Under the pieces are notes generated by a model. That model worked only from the letters and a program-made list of their open reading frames with translations. It was not told where the DNA came from and did not search any database. Source: an uncultured Rhodoblastus sp. (GTDB lineage: Bacteria > Pseudomonadota > Alphaproteobacteria > Rhizobiales > Beijerinckiaceae). From it: a stretch of 64,000 nt of DNA. The stretch's first letter is position 1; every line of letters begins with the position of its first letter. Position numbers and translations under genes: made by a program. Shown in pieces: positions 9,972 to 19,313 of this stretch. The stretch spans positions 1-64,000 of the forward strand of contig NZ_CAIUXT010000098.1 of the NCBI RefSeq assembly GCF_903903185.1, given 5' to 3'.

Positions 9972-11180
9972 ATGAAGGTTTTCGACGGCTGCAAGCGTGA
10001 ACAACGCCGCGCGGGTTTGCGTCCCGGCGCCGCAATCGGCGCGTTCTTATGGAAGGCGCTCGCGCCGGTCGCCCTGCTGGCCGCCGCGTTTTCGATGCCG
10101 GCTGCGGCGCAGATGCCGCCGCCCGTCGTCATCACCTCGAAACCCCTGTCGCATCAAGTGCAGCGCTGGGAGGAGTTCAGCGGGCATTTCGAGGCGGTCA
10201 AGCAGGTGGAAGTGCGCTCCCGCGTCTCGGGCCTGCTCGAAAAAATCTGCTTTGCCGACGGCGATCTCGTCAAGCAGGGCGACGTCCTGTTCGAAATCGA
10301 GCCCAAGCCTTTCCAGATCGCCGTCGACGGCGCCAAGGCCGATGTCGAGCGCGCCCGGGCGCAATTGATCATTGCCGAACGCGATTTTCAGCGCGGTCAG
10401 ACGCTCGCGACCGACAAGTTCATGTCCACCCGCGACATCGATCAGCGGCGCCTCGCGCTCGATGTCGCGAAAGCGCAGTTCGCCGCCGCCGGGGCCGCGC
10501 TGGAAAATGCCGAGCTGAATCTGGAATGGACCCGTGTACGCGCGCCGATCTCCGGCCGGGTGTCCGACCGGCGGGTCGACGCCGGCAATTTCATCACCCA
10601 GGGCGGCCAGATGACGTCCACACTGCTCACCACCATCGTGACGCTCGATCCGATTCATTTCGTCTTCGAGGAATCGGAATTCGATTACTTGCGCGGCAAG
10701 CGCCGCGCCGCCGGGCCGGGCAACGCCGAACGCGCGCCGGTGGCGAATATCGCGCGGATCAGGCTGGCCGACGAGACCGAATGGTCGCATCAAGGCGCGG
10801 TCAATTTCATGGACAATCAGGTCAACCAGCGTTCGGGGACGATCCGCGGCCGGGTGGTTCTGCCCAATCCCGGCCTGATGCTGACGCCGGGGGTTTTCGG
10901 CCACGTCCAATTGCTGTCCGACGACCGGCCGGCTCTGCTGGTGCCCGACGTCGCCATCGTGTCCGATCAAACCAGCAAGCTGGTGATGGTGGTCGGTCCG
11001 GACCGGACCGTGGCGGCGCGCGCGGTCAAGCTTGGACCGATTTTCGGCGGATTGCGCATCGTCGAATCCGGCCTCGCCGATACCGACGAGGTCATCGTCG
11101 GAGGTCTGGCAAATCCGATGGTGCGCCCCGGCGTCAAGGTCGAAACCAGGCCGGGTGAAATCCACCTGGCGTCGAACTGA
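9972..11180 (+). CDS. RND efflux periplasmic adaptor (MexE/AcrA-like)
   Basis: The 402-residue protein is a membrane fusion protein linking an inner-membrane RND pump to an outer-membrane channel. After a signal sequence (about 25-46, ALAPVALLAAAFSMPAAAQ) come the barrel-sandwich lipoyl half-motifs (VEVRSRVSGLLEKICFADGD and TRVRAPISGRVSDRRVDAGN), an alpha-helical hairpin between them, and a beta-barrel domain. It is twelve bases ahead of the RND permease, forming one operon. No outer-membrane factor is in this operon; the lipoprotein gene at 19314 could serve, which is inference. Confidence 0.93.
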   Translation: MKVFDGCKREQRRAGLRPGAAIGAFLWKALAPVALLAAAFSMPAAAQMPPPVVITSKPLSHQVQRWEEFSGHFEAVKQVEVRSRVSGLLEKICFADGDLVKQGDVLFEIEPKPFQIAVDGAKADVERARAQLIIAERDFQRGQTLATDKFMSTRDIDQRRLALDVAKAQFAAAGAALENAELNLEWTRVRAPISGRVSDRRVDAGNFITQGGQMTSTLLTTIVTLDPIHFVFEESEFDYLRGKRRAAGPGNAERAPVANIARIRLADETEWSHQGAVNFMDNQVNQRSGTIRGRVVLPNPGLMLTPGVFGHVQLLSDDRPALLVPDVAIVSDQTSKLVMVVGPDRTVAARAVKLGPIFGGLRIVESGLADTDEVIVGGLANPMVRPGVKVETRPGEIHLASN

Positions 11181-11192
11181 TCGGAAACGCCA

Positions 11193-14100
11193 ATGAAAAT
11201 CAGCCATTTTTTCATTGAGCGTCCGATCTTTGCCGCCGTCCTCTCGATCATCCTGACCATTGTCGGGGCCATCGCCCAGCGCAGTCTGCCGGTTTCCGAA
11301 TATCCCGAAATCGCGCCGCCGACGGTCAATATTTCCGCCAATTATCCGGGGGCCTCCGCCGAAGTGATCGCCGATACGGTGGCGGCGCCGATCGAGCAGG
11401 AGGTCAATGGCGTCGACGACATGCTCTACATCACGTCGCAATCGACCGGCGACGGGGTGGTGTCGATCAATGTGACTTTCAAGCCGGGCGTCAATGTCGA
11501 TCAGGCTCAGGTCCTCGTGCAAAATCGCGTCGCCGTGGCTATGCCGCGCTTGCCCGAAGACGTCACCAAACTGGGTGTGGTGGTCAAAAAGGCCTCGCCC
11601 GATCTGATGATGGTCGTGCATCTGATTTCGCCCGACGGGTCGCGCAGCCAGCAATATATGTCGAATTACGCCACGCTCTACGTCAAGGATCGGCTGACCC
11701 GCATCGACGGCGTCGGCGACGCGCGCATCTTCGGCGCCCGCGATTATTCGATGCGCATCTGGCTCGATCCGAGCAAGGTCGCGGCGCGCCACATGACGGC
11801 GGGAGAAGTGGTCCTGGCGCTGCGCGCCGCCAATGTTCAGGTCGCCGCGGGTTCGATCAACCAGCCGCCGGCCAAGAGCGCCGGCGCCTTTCAGGTTTCC
11901 GTCCAGACGCTGGGCCGATTGTCGGACCCGAGCCAATTCGACGACATCGTCCTGCGGGCGGACGCCGATGGCGTCGTTCACCTGCGCGACGTGGCGCGAA
12001 CCGAATTTGGCGCGCAGGACTATACCGTCAACTCCTATCTGAAACGCGACAACGCCACGGCGATGATCATTTACCAGCGTCCGGGCTCCAATGCGCTGGC
12101 GACGGCGGCGGCGATCAAGGCCACGATGGAAGAAGCCCGCAAATCCTTTCCGTCGGGCGTAGACTACACGATCATCTACAATCCGACGGAATTCATCCAA
12201 TTGTCGGTCGATGAAGTGGTCCGCACGCTTTACGAGGCGATCGGCCTGGTCGTTCTCGTCGTTATTCTGTTCCTGCAATCCTGGCGCGCCGCCATTATTC
12301 CGGTCATCGCCATTCCGATTTCGCTCATCGGCAGCTTCGCCATCATGCGCGCGGTCGGCCTTACCTTCAATACGCTGTCGCTGTTCGGTCTGGTGCTGGC
12401 GATCGGCATCGTCGTCGATGACGCCATTGTCGTCGTGGAAAATGTCGAACGCTATCTGGCCCAGGGGCTTTCGCCAAAAGAGGCGGCCCACAAGACCATG
12501 GACGAGGTTGGCGGCGCGCTGATCGCCATCGCGCTGGTGCTTTGCGCGGTGTTCTTGCCGACGGCGTTCATTTCCGGATTGCAGGGTTCCTTTTACAAAC
12601 AATTCGCCGTCACCATCGCCACCGCCACGCTGATCTCGGCCTTTGTCTCTCTGACGCTGTCGCCCGCCCTCGCGGCCATCCTGTTGAAGCCGCATGTGGA
12701 AGGCCGACAGGGGCGCGGTCCGCTCGGCTGGTTCTTTCAAAGGTTCAATTCCGGCTTCGAAAAGCTTGCCAATGGCTATGGCGCCTTGACCGGCCGGATC
12801 GTCCGGAAAGGCTTCGTCGCGCTCCTTGTCTACGCCGGCCTGATCCTGCTGGCGGCGAAGCTGTTGATTCAGACGCCGACCGGGCTGATCCCGCAACTGG
12901 ATCGCGGCTATCTGATCGCGGCCCTGCAATTGCAGCCCGGATCGACGCTTGAACGCACCGACAAAGTATTGCGTGAAGCCAATGAAATCATCTTGAATCA
13001 CCCTGCGGTGTCGTCGAGCGTTCCCTTCGCCGGTTTCGACGGCGCAACCTTCACCAATGCGCCCAATTCCGGCGTGATTTTCGTCCCCTTGAAGCCTTTC
13101 GACGAGCGGGTGAAGTCCGGCTATTCGGCCGAGCGCGTGCAGGGGGAGCTTTACCAGAAACTCGCGGCGCTTTCGGAAGCCTTTGTTTTCGTGTTGCAGC
13201 CGCCCTCGGTGCCCGGCATCGGCACCGGCGGCGGCATCAAGGGCTATGTCCAGGACCAGGCGCAGAATGGCGCGGCCGCGCTGGAAAACGCGGCCTGGAC
13301 GATAGCCGGGTCGGCGAGCAGGGAACCCGGGTTCGAACAGGCGTTTACGCTGTTCAATACCCACACGCCGCAAATTTTCGCCGATGTCGATCGCACCAAG
13401 GCGGAAATGCTGGGCGTTCCGGTCGGGCGCGTGTTCGAAGCGCTTTCGGTCTATCTGGGATCGGTGTTCATCAATGATTTCAATGTGTTCGGACGGACCT
13501 ACCGGGTTACGGCGCAGGCGGACAATGCGTTTCGCCTGGGGATTACGGATATCGGCAATCTCAAGACCAAGAACCTTTCGGGCGAAATGACGCCGATCGG
13601 TTCGGTCGCCACCTTCAACGACAAGACCGGGCCTTTCCGCGTTCCGCGCTACAACCTCTATCCGGCTGCGGAAGTTCAGATGAATTTGGCGCGCGGCTTT
13701 TCGACCGGCCAGGCGATCGCCCAGATCGAACGTTTCGCGAGGGAAAGATTGCCGCCGGGGTTTTCCTTCGAGTGGACCGAGATCGCGTTGCAGGAAACGC
13801 TGGCGGGCGACACCGCGACATTGGCCTTCGGACTGGCGGTCGCCTTCGTCTTTCTGTTGCTGGCGGCGCTCTATGAAAGCTGGCGGCTTCCCGCTGCGGT
13901 GATCCTGATCATCCCCATGTGCATCCTCGCCGCCATGACCGGGGTGACGATGCGCGGGCTCGACCGGAACATTCTGGTTGAAATCGGTCTCGTCGTCCTC
14001 GTCGGGCTGGCGGCGAAAAACGCCATTCTGATCGTCGAATTCGCCAAGCAGGCGCAGGAGGCGGGCGCGGATCGCTACGAGGCGGCGACGCTCGCGGCGC

Positions 14101-14387
14101 GGACGCGCCTGCGCCCCATATTGATGACCTCGCTCGCCTTCATTCTCGGCGTGGCGCCGCTGGCGATCGCCGAAGGAGCGGGCTCCGAAATGCGCCAATC
14201 GCTCGGAACCGCCGTCTTTGCCGGGATGATCGGGGTGACGTTTTTCGGCTTGATGTTTACGCCGACTTTTTACGTCCTGGTTCGCGGCGGCGCCGGCGGT
14301 TCGATCGCCAGGACGCTGCAAACCCTCTCAACACGCCTGTCCGGCTGGCTGGGCGGCAAGGGAACCCAAGAGGAAGCGGGGGAATAA
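11193..14387 (+). CDS. RND multidrug efflux permease (HAE1 family)
   Basis: At 1064 residues this is a full-length hydrophobe/amphiphile RND proton antiporter. It begins MKISHFFIERPIFAAVLSII and has the duplicated six-helix halves with two large periplasmic loops. The proton-relay aspartates of TM4 are in GIVVDDAIVVVENVER and the TM10 lysine is in VGLAAKNAILIVEFAKQ. It belongs to the AcrB/MexF type rather than the heavy-metal type. It is preceded by its adaptor and followed after only six bases by a potassium channel gene, an unusual companion. Substrate range cannot be predicted. Confidence 0.95.
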   Translation: MKISHFFIERPIFAAVLSIILTIVGAIAQRSLPVSEYPEIAPPTVNISANYPGASAEVIADTVAAPIEQEVNGVDDMLYITSQSTGDGVVSINVTFKPGVNVDQAQVLVQNRVAVAMPRLPEDVTKLGVVVKKASPDLMMVVHLISPDGSRSQQYMSNYATLYVKDRLTRIDGVGDARIFGARDYSMRIWLDPSKVAARHMTAGEVVLALRAANVQVAAGSINQPPAKSAGAFQVSVQTLGRLSDPSQFDDIVLRADADGVVHLRDVARTEFGAQDYTVNSYLKRDNATAMIIYQRPGSNALATAAAIKATMEEARKSFPSGVDYTIIYNPTEFIQLSVDEVVRTLYEAIGLVVLVVILFLQSWRAAIIPVIAIPISLIGSFAIMRAVGLTFNTLSLFGLVLAIGIVVDDAIVVVENVERYLAQGLSPKEAAHKTMDEVGGALIAIALVLCAVFLPTAFISGLQGSFYKQFAVTIATATLISAFVSLTLSPALAAILLKPHVEGRQGRGPLGWFFQRFNSGFEKLANGYGALTGRIVRKGFVALLVYAGLILLAAKLLIQTPTGLIPQLDRGYLIAALQLQPGSTLERTDKVLREANEIILNHPAVSSSVPFAGFDGATFTNAPNSGVIFVPLKPFDERVKSGYSAERVQGELYQKLAALSEAFVFVLQPPSVPGIGTGGGIKGYVQDQAQNGAAALENAAWTIAGSASREPGFEQAFTLFNTHTPQIFADVDRTKAEMLGVPVGRVFEALSVYLGSVFINDFNVFGRTYRVTAQADNAFRLGITDIGNLKTKNLSGEMTPIGSVATFNDKTGPFRVPRYNLYPAAEVQMNLARGFSTGQAIAQIERFARERLPPGFSFEWTEIALQETLAGDTATLAFGLAVAFVFLLLAALYESWRLPAAVILIIPMCILAAMTGVTMRGLDRNILVEIGLVVLVGLAAKNAILIVEFAKQAQEAGADRYEAATLAARTRLRPILMTSLAFILGVAPLAIAEGAGSEMRQSLGTAVFAGMIGVTFFGLMFTPTFYVLVRGGAGGSIARTLQTLSTRLSGWLGGKGTQEEAGE

Positions 14388-14393
14388 GACGAG

Positions 14394-15317
14394 ATGCGAA
14401 TGGGTCGGCGCAACAAGCATCTAGAGCAACCAGAAGAAGGCGCGAGGCCCAACGGTTCGATCGCCAAGTCCATTGCTTCGAGCGACAGACCGAACATCGT
14501 GCGGATCGGCAATCTCGGCAATCCGTTGTCTGACCTCTATTTTTTGCTGATTCAGATGAGCTGGCTGTCTTTCAGCCTGTTGTTCCTTTCATCTTTTTTT
14601 ATCTTGAATTGTATTTTTGCCGCTTTATACCGCCTCGATCCAAACGGTTTGAGCGCGACATCCGATCTTCCACCTTTCTGGAAGGAGTTTTTCTTCAGCG
14701 TTCACACCATAGCGACCGTCGGTTATGGCAATGTATATCCTGTGAGCATTACGACAAACATTCTTTGTACGGTTGAAATAGCCTTCGGATTATTGTTCCT
14801 GGCTCTGACGTCCGGTCTCGTTTTTACCAGATTCGCCCGACCTCATGCGCGCATTCTGTTTTCCGACAAGGCGGTGGTCGCCGATTACAAGGGCGCGCCG
14901 ACATTGATGTTCCGCGCGGCCAACAAGAGAAATAATTTCATTCTCGAAGCGAGCGTCACCTGCTCGGTGTTGCGCGGCGAAAACGCCAACGGCCGTCAGA
15001 TGCGCAGCTTCCATGAAATGCGCCTGCTCCGGTCGAGAACCCCGGTTTTCGCACTGAGCTGGCTGGTGATGCACCCGATTGACGATAAAAGTCCGCTCCA
15101 CGGCATGAACGCGGAACAGTCCAAGGACAGCGACGATGAAATCATCGTGCTGCTGACCGGCACGGACGCCAGCGTTTCCCAGCCGGTCCATGGCAGGATG
15201 GCCTATCAGACCAAGGATATTTATTGGAATTGTGAATTTGAGGATGTCTTGACGGTTAATGACAAGGGAACAAGAGTGATCGATTATTCAAAATTTCACG
15301 ACATTGTCCCGGTTTGA
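14394..15317 (+). CDS. KirBac-type inward-rectifier potassium channel
   Basis: The 307-residue product has a KirBac layout. The outer helix lies at about 54-80 (LSFSLLFLSSFFILNCIFAA) and the pore helix at about 95-106. The selectivity filter is TVGYGN (Thr108-Asn113) and the inner helix is at about 121-147, ending with the Kir-typical GLVFTRFARPHARILFSDKA. A C-terminal immunoglobulin-like cytoplasmic domain (about 155-307) follows. It starts six bases after the RND permease stop, implying a shared transcript. Its first half is visibly richer in A and T than its neighbours, which suggests separate acquisition. An ATG at 14400 is an alternative start. Confidence 0.93.
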   Translation: MRMGRRNKHLEQPEEGARPNGSIAKSIASSDRPNIVRIGNLGNPLSDLYFLLIQMSWLSFSLLFLSSFFILNCIFAALYRLDPNGLSATSDLPPFWKEFFFSVHTIATVGYGNVYPVSITTNILCTVEIAFGLLFLALTSGLVFTRFARPHARILFSDKAVVADYKGAPTLMFRAANKRNNFILEASVTCSVLRGENANGRQMRSFHEMRLLRSRTPVFALSWLVMHPIDDKSPLHGMNAEQSKDSDDEIIVLLTGTDASVSQPVHGRMAYQTKDIYWNCEFEDVLTVNDKGTRVIDYSKFHDIVPV

Positions 15318-15392
15318 CCCTGCATGACTATTCCTGGATTGAATGTTCGGTATCCTGCAAACACCCGGACTCAAGCCGCAGGGTAGCGCCCT

Positions 15393-15476
15393 TTGACCGA
15401 CGAAACCGAAATCCTGCTGTCGGCCGAAGGCTGGCTTCGCGCCGGCGTCGGCGTCGCCCTTGCGACCGTGGTCGAG
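15393..15476 (+). pseudogene. Remnant of an XdhC/CoxI-family N-terminus
   Basis: A TTG-initiated frame reads MTDETEILLSAEGWLRAGVG then VALATVVE. This matches the start of XdhC/CoxI-family molybdenum-enzyme maturation factors, where ALATVVE is normally followed by TWGSAPRPxG. Here the expected continuation is missing in all three frames and the reading frame goes into unrelated sequence, so only about 28 codons survive. The 341-base gap from 15318 to 15658 holds nothing else recognisable. The molybdenum hydroxylase genes at 16575-19213, which such factors serve, are close by. The identification rests on a short stretch recognised from memory. Confidence 0.4.
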
Positions 15477-15658
15477 CGGCGGCGGGGGCTGACCACGCGT
15501 GAAACTGCGGGACCGCGTGGACGTTGCCGATTTTGCGCATGGCAAGCCCGGCGCAACAAAGGCCCGAACTTGCCCATCGAGCGCTATGACGGTAAGTATA
15601 GTTCAACAAAGAAATTCATCGGGTTCATGTTTGAGAACCTCCGTTCGGGCGACAGGAC

Positions 15659-16387
15659 ATGCGAAACTCCAAAATCATGACTATGGACGATGGAATGGCA
15701 GATGCCGGCGAAAGCAGCGAGGGAGTTCTGCCTCGGTTTCAGTCGGTGCGGCTCGACCGCCGGTCGTTTCTGTTCGGCTCCGCCGCGGGTCTCGGCGCGC
15801 TGGGGCTCGCCGGTTGCGCCACGACCGACGGCATGGGCCGCGCCGAGGCGGCGAAGCTTTACGGACCCGTTCCCGACGAGAAATTCCCGATCCCGGCGGT
15901 CGATGTCAGCAAGCTGGATCCGAAATATTATCGCCGGGTCGTGCGCTACGACAGCAAGGAAGCGCCCGGCACGATTATCGTCGATCCCGGCAATCACTAT
16001 GTTTACCGCGTCGAAGGCGATGGCGCCGCCACCCGCTATGGCGCCAATGTCAGCCGCGCCGGGTTCCTGTGGAGCGGTGAAGCCTATGTCGGCCGCAAGG
16101 CCGAATGGCCGGTCTGGACGCCGCCCAAGGAAATGATCCAGCGTCAGCCGGAGGCGCGCAAATATGCCGGCGGCATGCCGCCGGGGCTCGACAATCCGCT
16201 CGGCGCCCGCACGCTCTATCTCTATCAAAACGGCGCCTACACGCTCTACACGATCTACAGCACCAGCGACCCCGAGACGATCGGGAACGGCGTTACGAGC
16301 GGCTGCACCGGCCTCCTCAGTCAGGACATGATCGACCTCTATTCACGAACGCCGGTCAAGACGAAGGTGATCGTCTTGCCGGCATAG
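15659..16387 (+). CDS. L,D-transpeptidase-fold (YkuD) lipoprotein with altered active site
   Basis: The 242-residue protein has an export signal with paired arginines and a lipobox (LDRRSFLFGSAAGLGALGLA then GC, Cys53). The rest matches the family of exported YkuD L,D-transpeptidases that cross-link peptidoglycan. The motif normally reads IHGTN...SSGCIRM. Here the corresponding residues are IYSTS (199-203) and SGCTGL (214-219). The nucleophile Cys216 is kept, but the expected His is Tyr200 and the expected Arg is Gly218. It may therefore be inactive or act differently. The start at 15659 gives the complete signal; 15677 is an alternative. Confidence 0.8.
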   Translation: MRNSKIMTMDDGMADAGESSEGVLPRFQSVRLDRRSFLFGSAAGLGALGLAGCATTDGMGRAEAAKLYGPVPDEKFPIPAVDVSKLDPKYYRRVVRYDSKEAPGTIIVDPGNHYVYRVEGDGAATRYGANVSRAGFLWSGEAYVGRKAEWPVWTPPKEMIQRQPEARKYAGGMPPGLDNPLGARTLYLYQNGAYTLYTIYSTSDPETIGNGVTSGCTGLLSQDMIDLYSRTPVKTKVIVLPA

Positions 16388-16574
16388 GCGCGTCGGCCAG
16401 AATTTCGCGCGCCCCTCGGAACGGCTGATTAACGGCATTGCGGCGGCCCCTTGGATACGCAGGCGCGCTGCCGGGTTCGGGGCGACATCCGGCGGGCGCG
16501 CGCGACGTCGGGAAGCGCTCCTTCGCGCCGGGCACGATCTTCTCCCGCGTCCGGCTGGCGTCAGAATTCGAGCG

Positions 16575-18767
16575 TCAGACAAACGCAACATTCCCGTTCT
16601 TCAAGGGCACATGGCGGATGCGCTGGCCGGTCGCCGCGAAAAAGGCGTTGAGCACGGCGGGCGCGGCGACGCAGATCGTCGGCTCGCCGACGCCGCCCCA
16701 AAAGCCGCCGCTCGGCATCACGATGGCCTCGACCTTCGGCATGTCCTTGATGCGCATGGAATCGTAGGTGTCGAAATTCGCCTGCGCGACGCGCCCGTCC
16801 TGGAGCGTGATGCCGCCATAAAACAGCGCCGACAGGCCATAGACGAAGGAGCCGGCGATCTGGCGTTCGATCTGCGCCGGATTGACCGCCGTGCCGGGAT
16901 CGGTGGCGGCGACGATGCGGTGAATCTTGATCCGGTTTCCCTCGGAGACCGAAATCTCGGCGGCGGCGGCGACGTAGCTGCCAAAGCCCATGAAAGAGGC
17001 GAGGCCGCGAAAAACGCCCTTCGGCGGCGCCGCCTTCCAGCCGATGCGCTCGGCCACGGCGTCGAGCACGGCCCTTTGCTTCGGGTGTTTGCCCATCAGG
17101 GAGCGGCGGAACGCGTAAGGGTCCGCGCCGGCTTCATGCGCCAATTCGTCGATGAAGGATTCGAGATAGATCGCATTATGGTTGATGTTGACGCCGCGCC
17201 AGAAGCCGGGCGGAACCGGCGGATTGCGCATCGCGTGTTCGACCAGCAGGTTGGGAAAATCATAGCCGAGCGCGGCGTCGCCTGTTGCTGCCAGACCTTG
17301 CAGCGCGCCGGGGTCGAAGCCGTCCTTGATCGCCTCGGGCCGGATGCTGGCGGTGATCGACTGCCCGGACAGGCGAATGCGCAGGGCGGTGAGCTGGTTG
17401 TTCTCGTCGAAGGCGCCCGTCAGCTTGCATTGCGTGATCGGGTGATATTTGCCGTGCTGCATGTCCTCTTCGCGCGACCACAGCAATTTGACCGGCGTAT
17501 CCGGAAATTGTTTGGCGACCAGCACGGCCTGGGTCACGTAATCGGTAAAACCGCGCCGGCCGAAACCGCCGCCGAGAATGTGCTTGTGCACGTCGCATTT
17601 TTCGGGCGGCAGGCCGGAGGCCGCGACGACCGCAGCGAAAGCCGCCTCGCCGTTCTGCGTGCCGGTCCAGACTTCGCAGCGTTCCGGCGTATAGAGCGCC
17701 GTGGCGTTGAGCGGCTCCATCGCCGCATGATTTTGATAGGGATAGGAGTAAACCGACTCGACGACCTTTTTGGCGCCGGCGATGGCGGCCTTGGCGTCGC
17801 CGACCTTGTTGCCGACCCCGGCGGGCGCGGCATCGTCGAGCCCCTCGGCGAGGAAGGCGGCGATGGACTCGCTCGACACCGAAGCATTCGGGCCTTCGTC
17901 CCAGACGATCGGCAAGGCGTCGAGCGCCTTCTTGGCGCGCCACCAGCTGTCGGCGACGACCGCGACCGCCGAGTCGCCAACCTTCACCGCCCTGGGAGAG
18001 CCCGGCAATCCGGCGATTTTGGTTTCGTCGAAACTTTTCAGCCTGCCGCCGAACACCGGGCAATCCTTGATCGCGGCGTTAAGCAATCCCGGCAGTTTCA
18101 CATCTATGCCATAGACCATCGAGCCGTCGGTCTTTTCCGCGGTGTCGAGCCGGAGCAGGCTTTTTCCGGCGATCTTCCACTCGCTGGGGTCCTTGAGCGC
18201 GACGTCGGCGGGCGGCTTCAGTTTCGACGCGGCTTCGGCCACCTTGCCGAAGGTCGTCACCTGGCCCGAGGGGGCATGGATCAGCAGGCCCCTTTCCGCC
18301 TGAATTTCGCCGGCCGGGACCTCCCATTGATTGGCGGCCGCCTGAATCAGCATTTCGCGCGCCGTGGCGCCGCCCTTGCGGACATATTCCTGCGAGCCGC
18401 GTATGCCCCGGCTGCCGCCGGTCGCAAAATCGCCCCAGACGCGCTTGCGCGACAAATTCTGCCCCGGCGTCGGATATTCCGTGGTCACGTTCTCCCAGGC
18501 GCATTCAAGCTCTTCGGCGACGAGCTGCGCCAATCCGGTCAGCGTGCCTTGCCCCATTTCCGAGCGGGCGATGCGGATGACGACGGCGTCATCCGGCCTG
18601 ACGACCACCCAGGCGTTGACCTCGGGCGCGCCTTCTTCCGCCAGCGCGCCCCGGGGTCCGCCGGGTATGTCGAGACCGAGCGCCAATCCGGCGCCGAGCG
18701 TGGCGCCGCCGACGATGAAGCCGCGACGGGAGGGCGAAAAGCCTTGCGTCATTTTCGACCCTTTCAA
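16575..18767 (-). CDS. iorB: Molybdenum hydroxylase large subunit (isoquinoline 1-oxidoreductase beta type)
   Basis: The 730-residue protein belongs to the xanthine oxidase family, in the periplasmic IorB-like branch. A twin-arginine signal ([20 protein letters not shown]) precedes two molybdopterin-binding halves. Visible family motifs are [47 protein letters not shown], and the C-terminal GGVGEPTI containing the active-site Glu. It would hydroxylate a heteroaromatic or aldehyde substrate, with electrons leaving through the partner iron-sulphur subunit. The start overlaps the small-subunit stop by four bases. Substrate cannot be predicted; the symbol reflects similarity only. Confidence 0.9.
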   Translation of the reverse strand: MKGSKMTQGFSPSRRGFIVGGATLGAGLALGLDIPGGPRGALAEEGAPEVNAWVVVRPDDAVVIRIARSEMGQGTLTGLAQLVAEELECAWENVTTEYPTPGQNLSRKRVWGDFATGGSRGIRGSQEYVRKGGATAREMLIQAAANQWEVPAGEIQAERGLLIHAPSGQVTTFGKVAEAASKLKPPADVALKDPSEWKIAGKSLLRLDTAEKTDGSMVYGIDVKLPGLLNAAIKDCPVFGGRLKSFDETKIAGLPGSPRAVKVGDSAVAVVADSWWRAKKALDALPIVWDEGPNASVSSESIAAFLAEGLDDAAPAGVGNKVGDAKAAIAGAKKVVESVYSYPYQNHAAMEPLNATALYTPERCEVWTGTQNGEAAFAAVVAASGLPPEKCDVHKHILGGGFGRRGFTDYVTQAVLVAKQFPDTPVKLLWSREEDMQHGKYHPITQCKLTGAFDENNQLTALRIRLSGQSITASIRPEAIKDGFDPGALQGLAATGDAALGYDFPNLLVEHAMRNPPVPPGFWRGVNINHNAIYLESFIDELAHEAGADPYAFRRSLMGKHPKQRAVLDAVAERIGWKAAPPKGVFRGLASFMGFGSYVAAAAEISVSEGNRIKIHRIVAATDPGTAVNPAQIERQIAGSFVYGLSALFYGGITLQDGRVAQANFDTYDSMRIKDMPKVEAIVMPSGGFWGGVGEPTICVAAPAVLNAFFAATGQRIRHVPLKNGNVAFV

Positions 18768-19213
18768 GCTTCAGCCGCGGCGTGAATCGCCGCGCGCGCC
18801 TGCTGGAACGTGCCGCAGCGGCAAATATTGCCGATCGCCGCGTCAATATCGCGGTCCGTCGGCTTCGGCTTATCCTTGAGCAGCGCCGCCGCCGCCATCA
18901 GCATCCCGCTCTGGCAATAGCCGCATTGCGGGACGTCGTGATCGATCCAGGCCTGCTGCAGACGATGCGGCGCGCCGTTTTCGGCCAGCGCCTCGATGGT
19001 GACGATGTTCTTGCCGGTGACATCGGCGACGGTGACGCCGCAGGAGCGGACGGCGGCGCCATCGACATGGACCGTGCAGGCGCCGCATTGGCCGATGCCG
19101 CAGCCGTATTTCGTGCCGGTCAGACCGATGTTTTCGCGGATCGCCCAGAGCAGCGGCGTGTCGGGTTCGACATCCACTTCCGCCTGCCGCCCGTTTACAT
19201 TAAGCGCAACCAT
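18764..19213 (-). CDS. iorA: [2Fe-2S] small subunit of the molybdenum hydroxylase
   Basis: This 149-residue protein is the IorA-type electron-transfer subunit. The N-terminal plant-ferredoxin-like domain binds one cluster through [17 protein letters not shown] and a later Cys (VRSCGVT). The C-terminal four-helix domain binds the second through QCGYCQSGM and NICRCGTF. It has no signal peptide and is expected to be co-exported with the Tat-bearing large subunit. It is first in the two-gene operon and ends in a four-base overlap with it. No c-type cytochrome subunit gene is adjacent. Confidence 0.93.
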   Translation of the reverse strand: MVALNVNGRQAEVDVEPDTPLLWAIRENIGLTGTKYGCGIGQCGACTVHVDGAAVRSCGVTVADVTGKNIVTIEALAENGAPHRLQQAWIDHDVPQCGYCQSGMLMAAAALLKDKPKPTDRDIDAAIGNICRCGTFQQARAAIHAAAEA

Positions 19214-19313
19214 TCGCCCGTCTCCGATTTCCGACTAATTAAGTATAAAACAGCCGCCGCCCATCCGCCAATGGTTCTGTCGGCGCCGGCAGTCGGTTTG
19301 CGGCCACAATGGT

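Noticed and set aside
10047-14321. Minus-strand open frame of 1424 codons over the first RND operon
   Set aside because: It is antisense to two clearly identified genes, its translation is rich in His, Arg, Gly and Gln without domains, and such frames are expected from the high GC at third positions.
16611-18785. Plus-strand open frame of 724 codons opposite iorB
   Set aside because: It mirrors the iorB coding sequence; iorB has a Tat signal, cofactor motifs and a translational overlap with iorA, while the plus-strand product has none.
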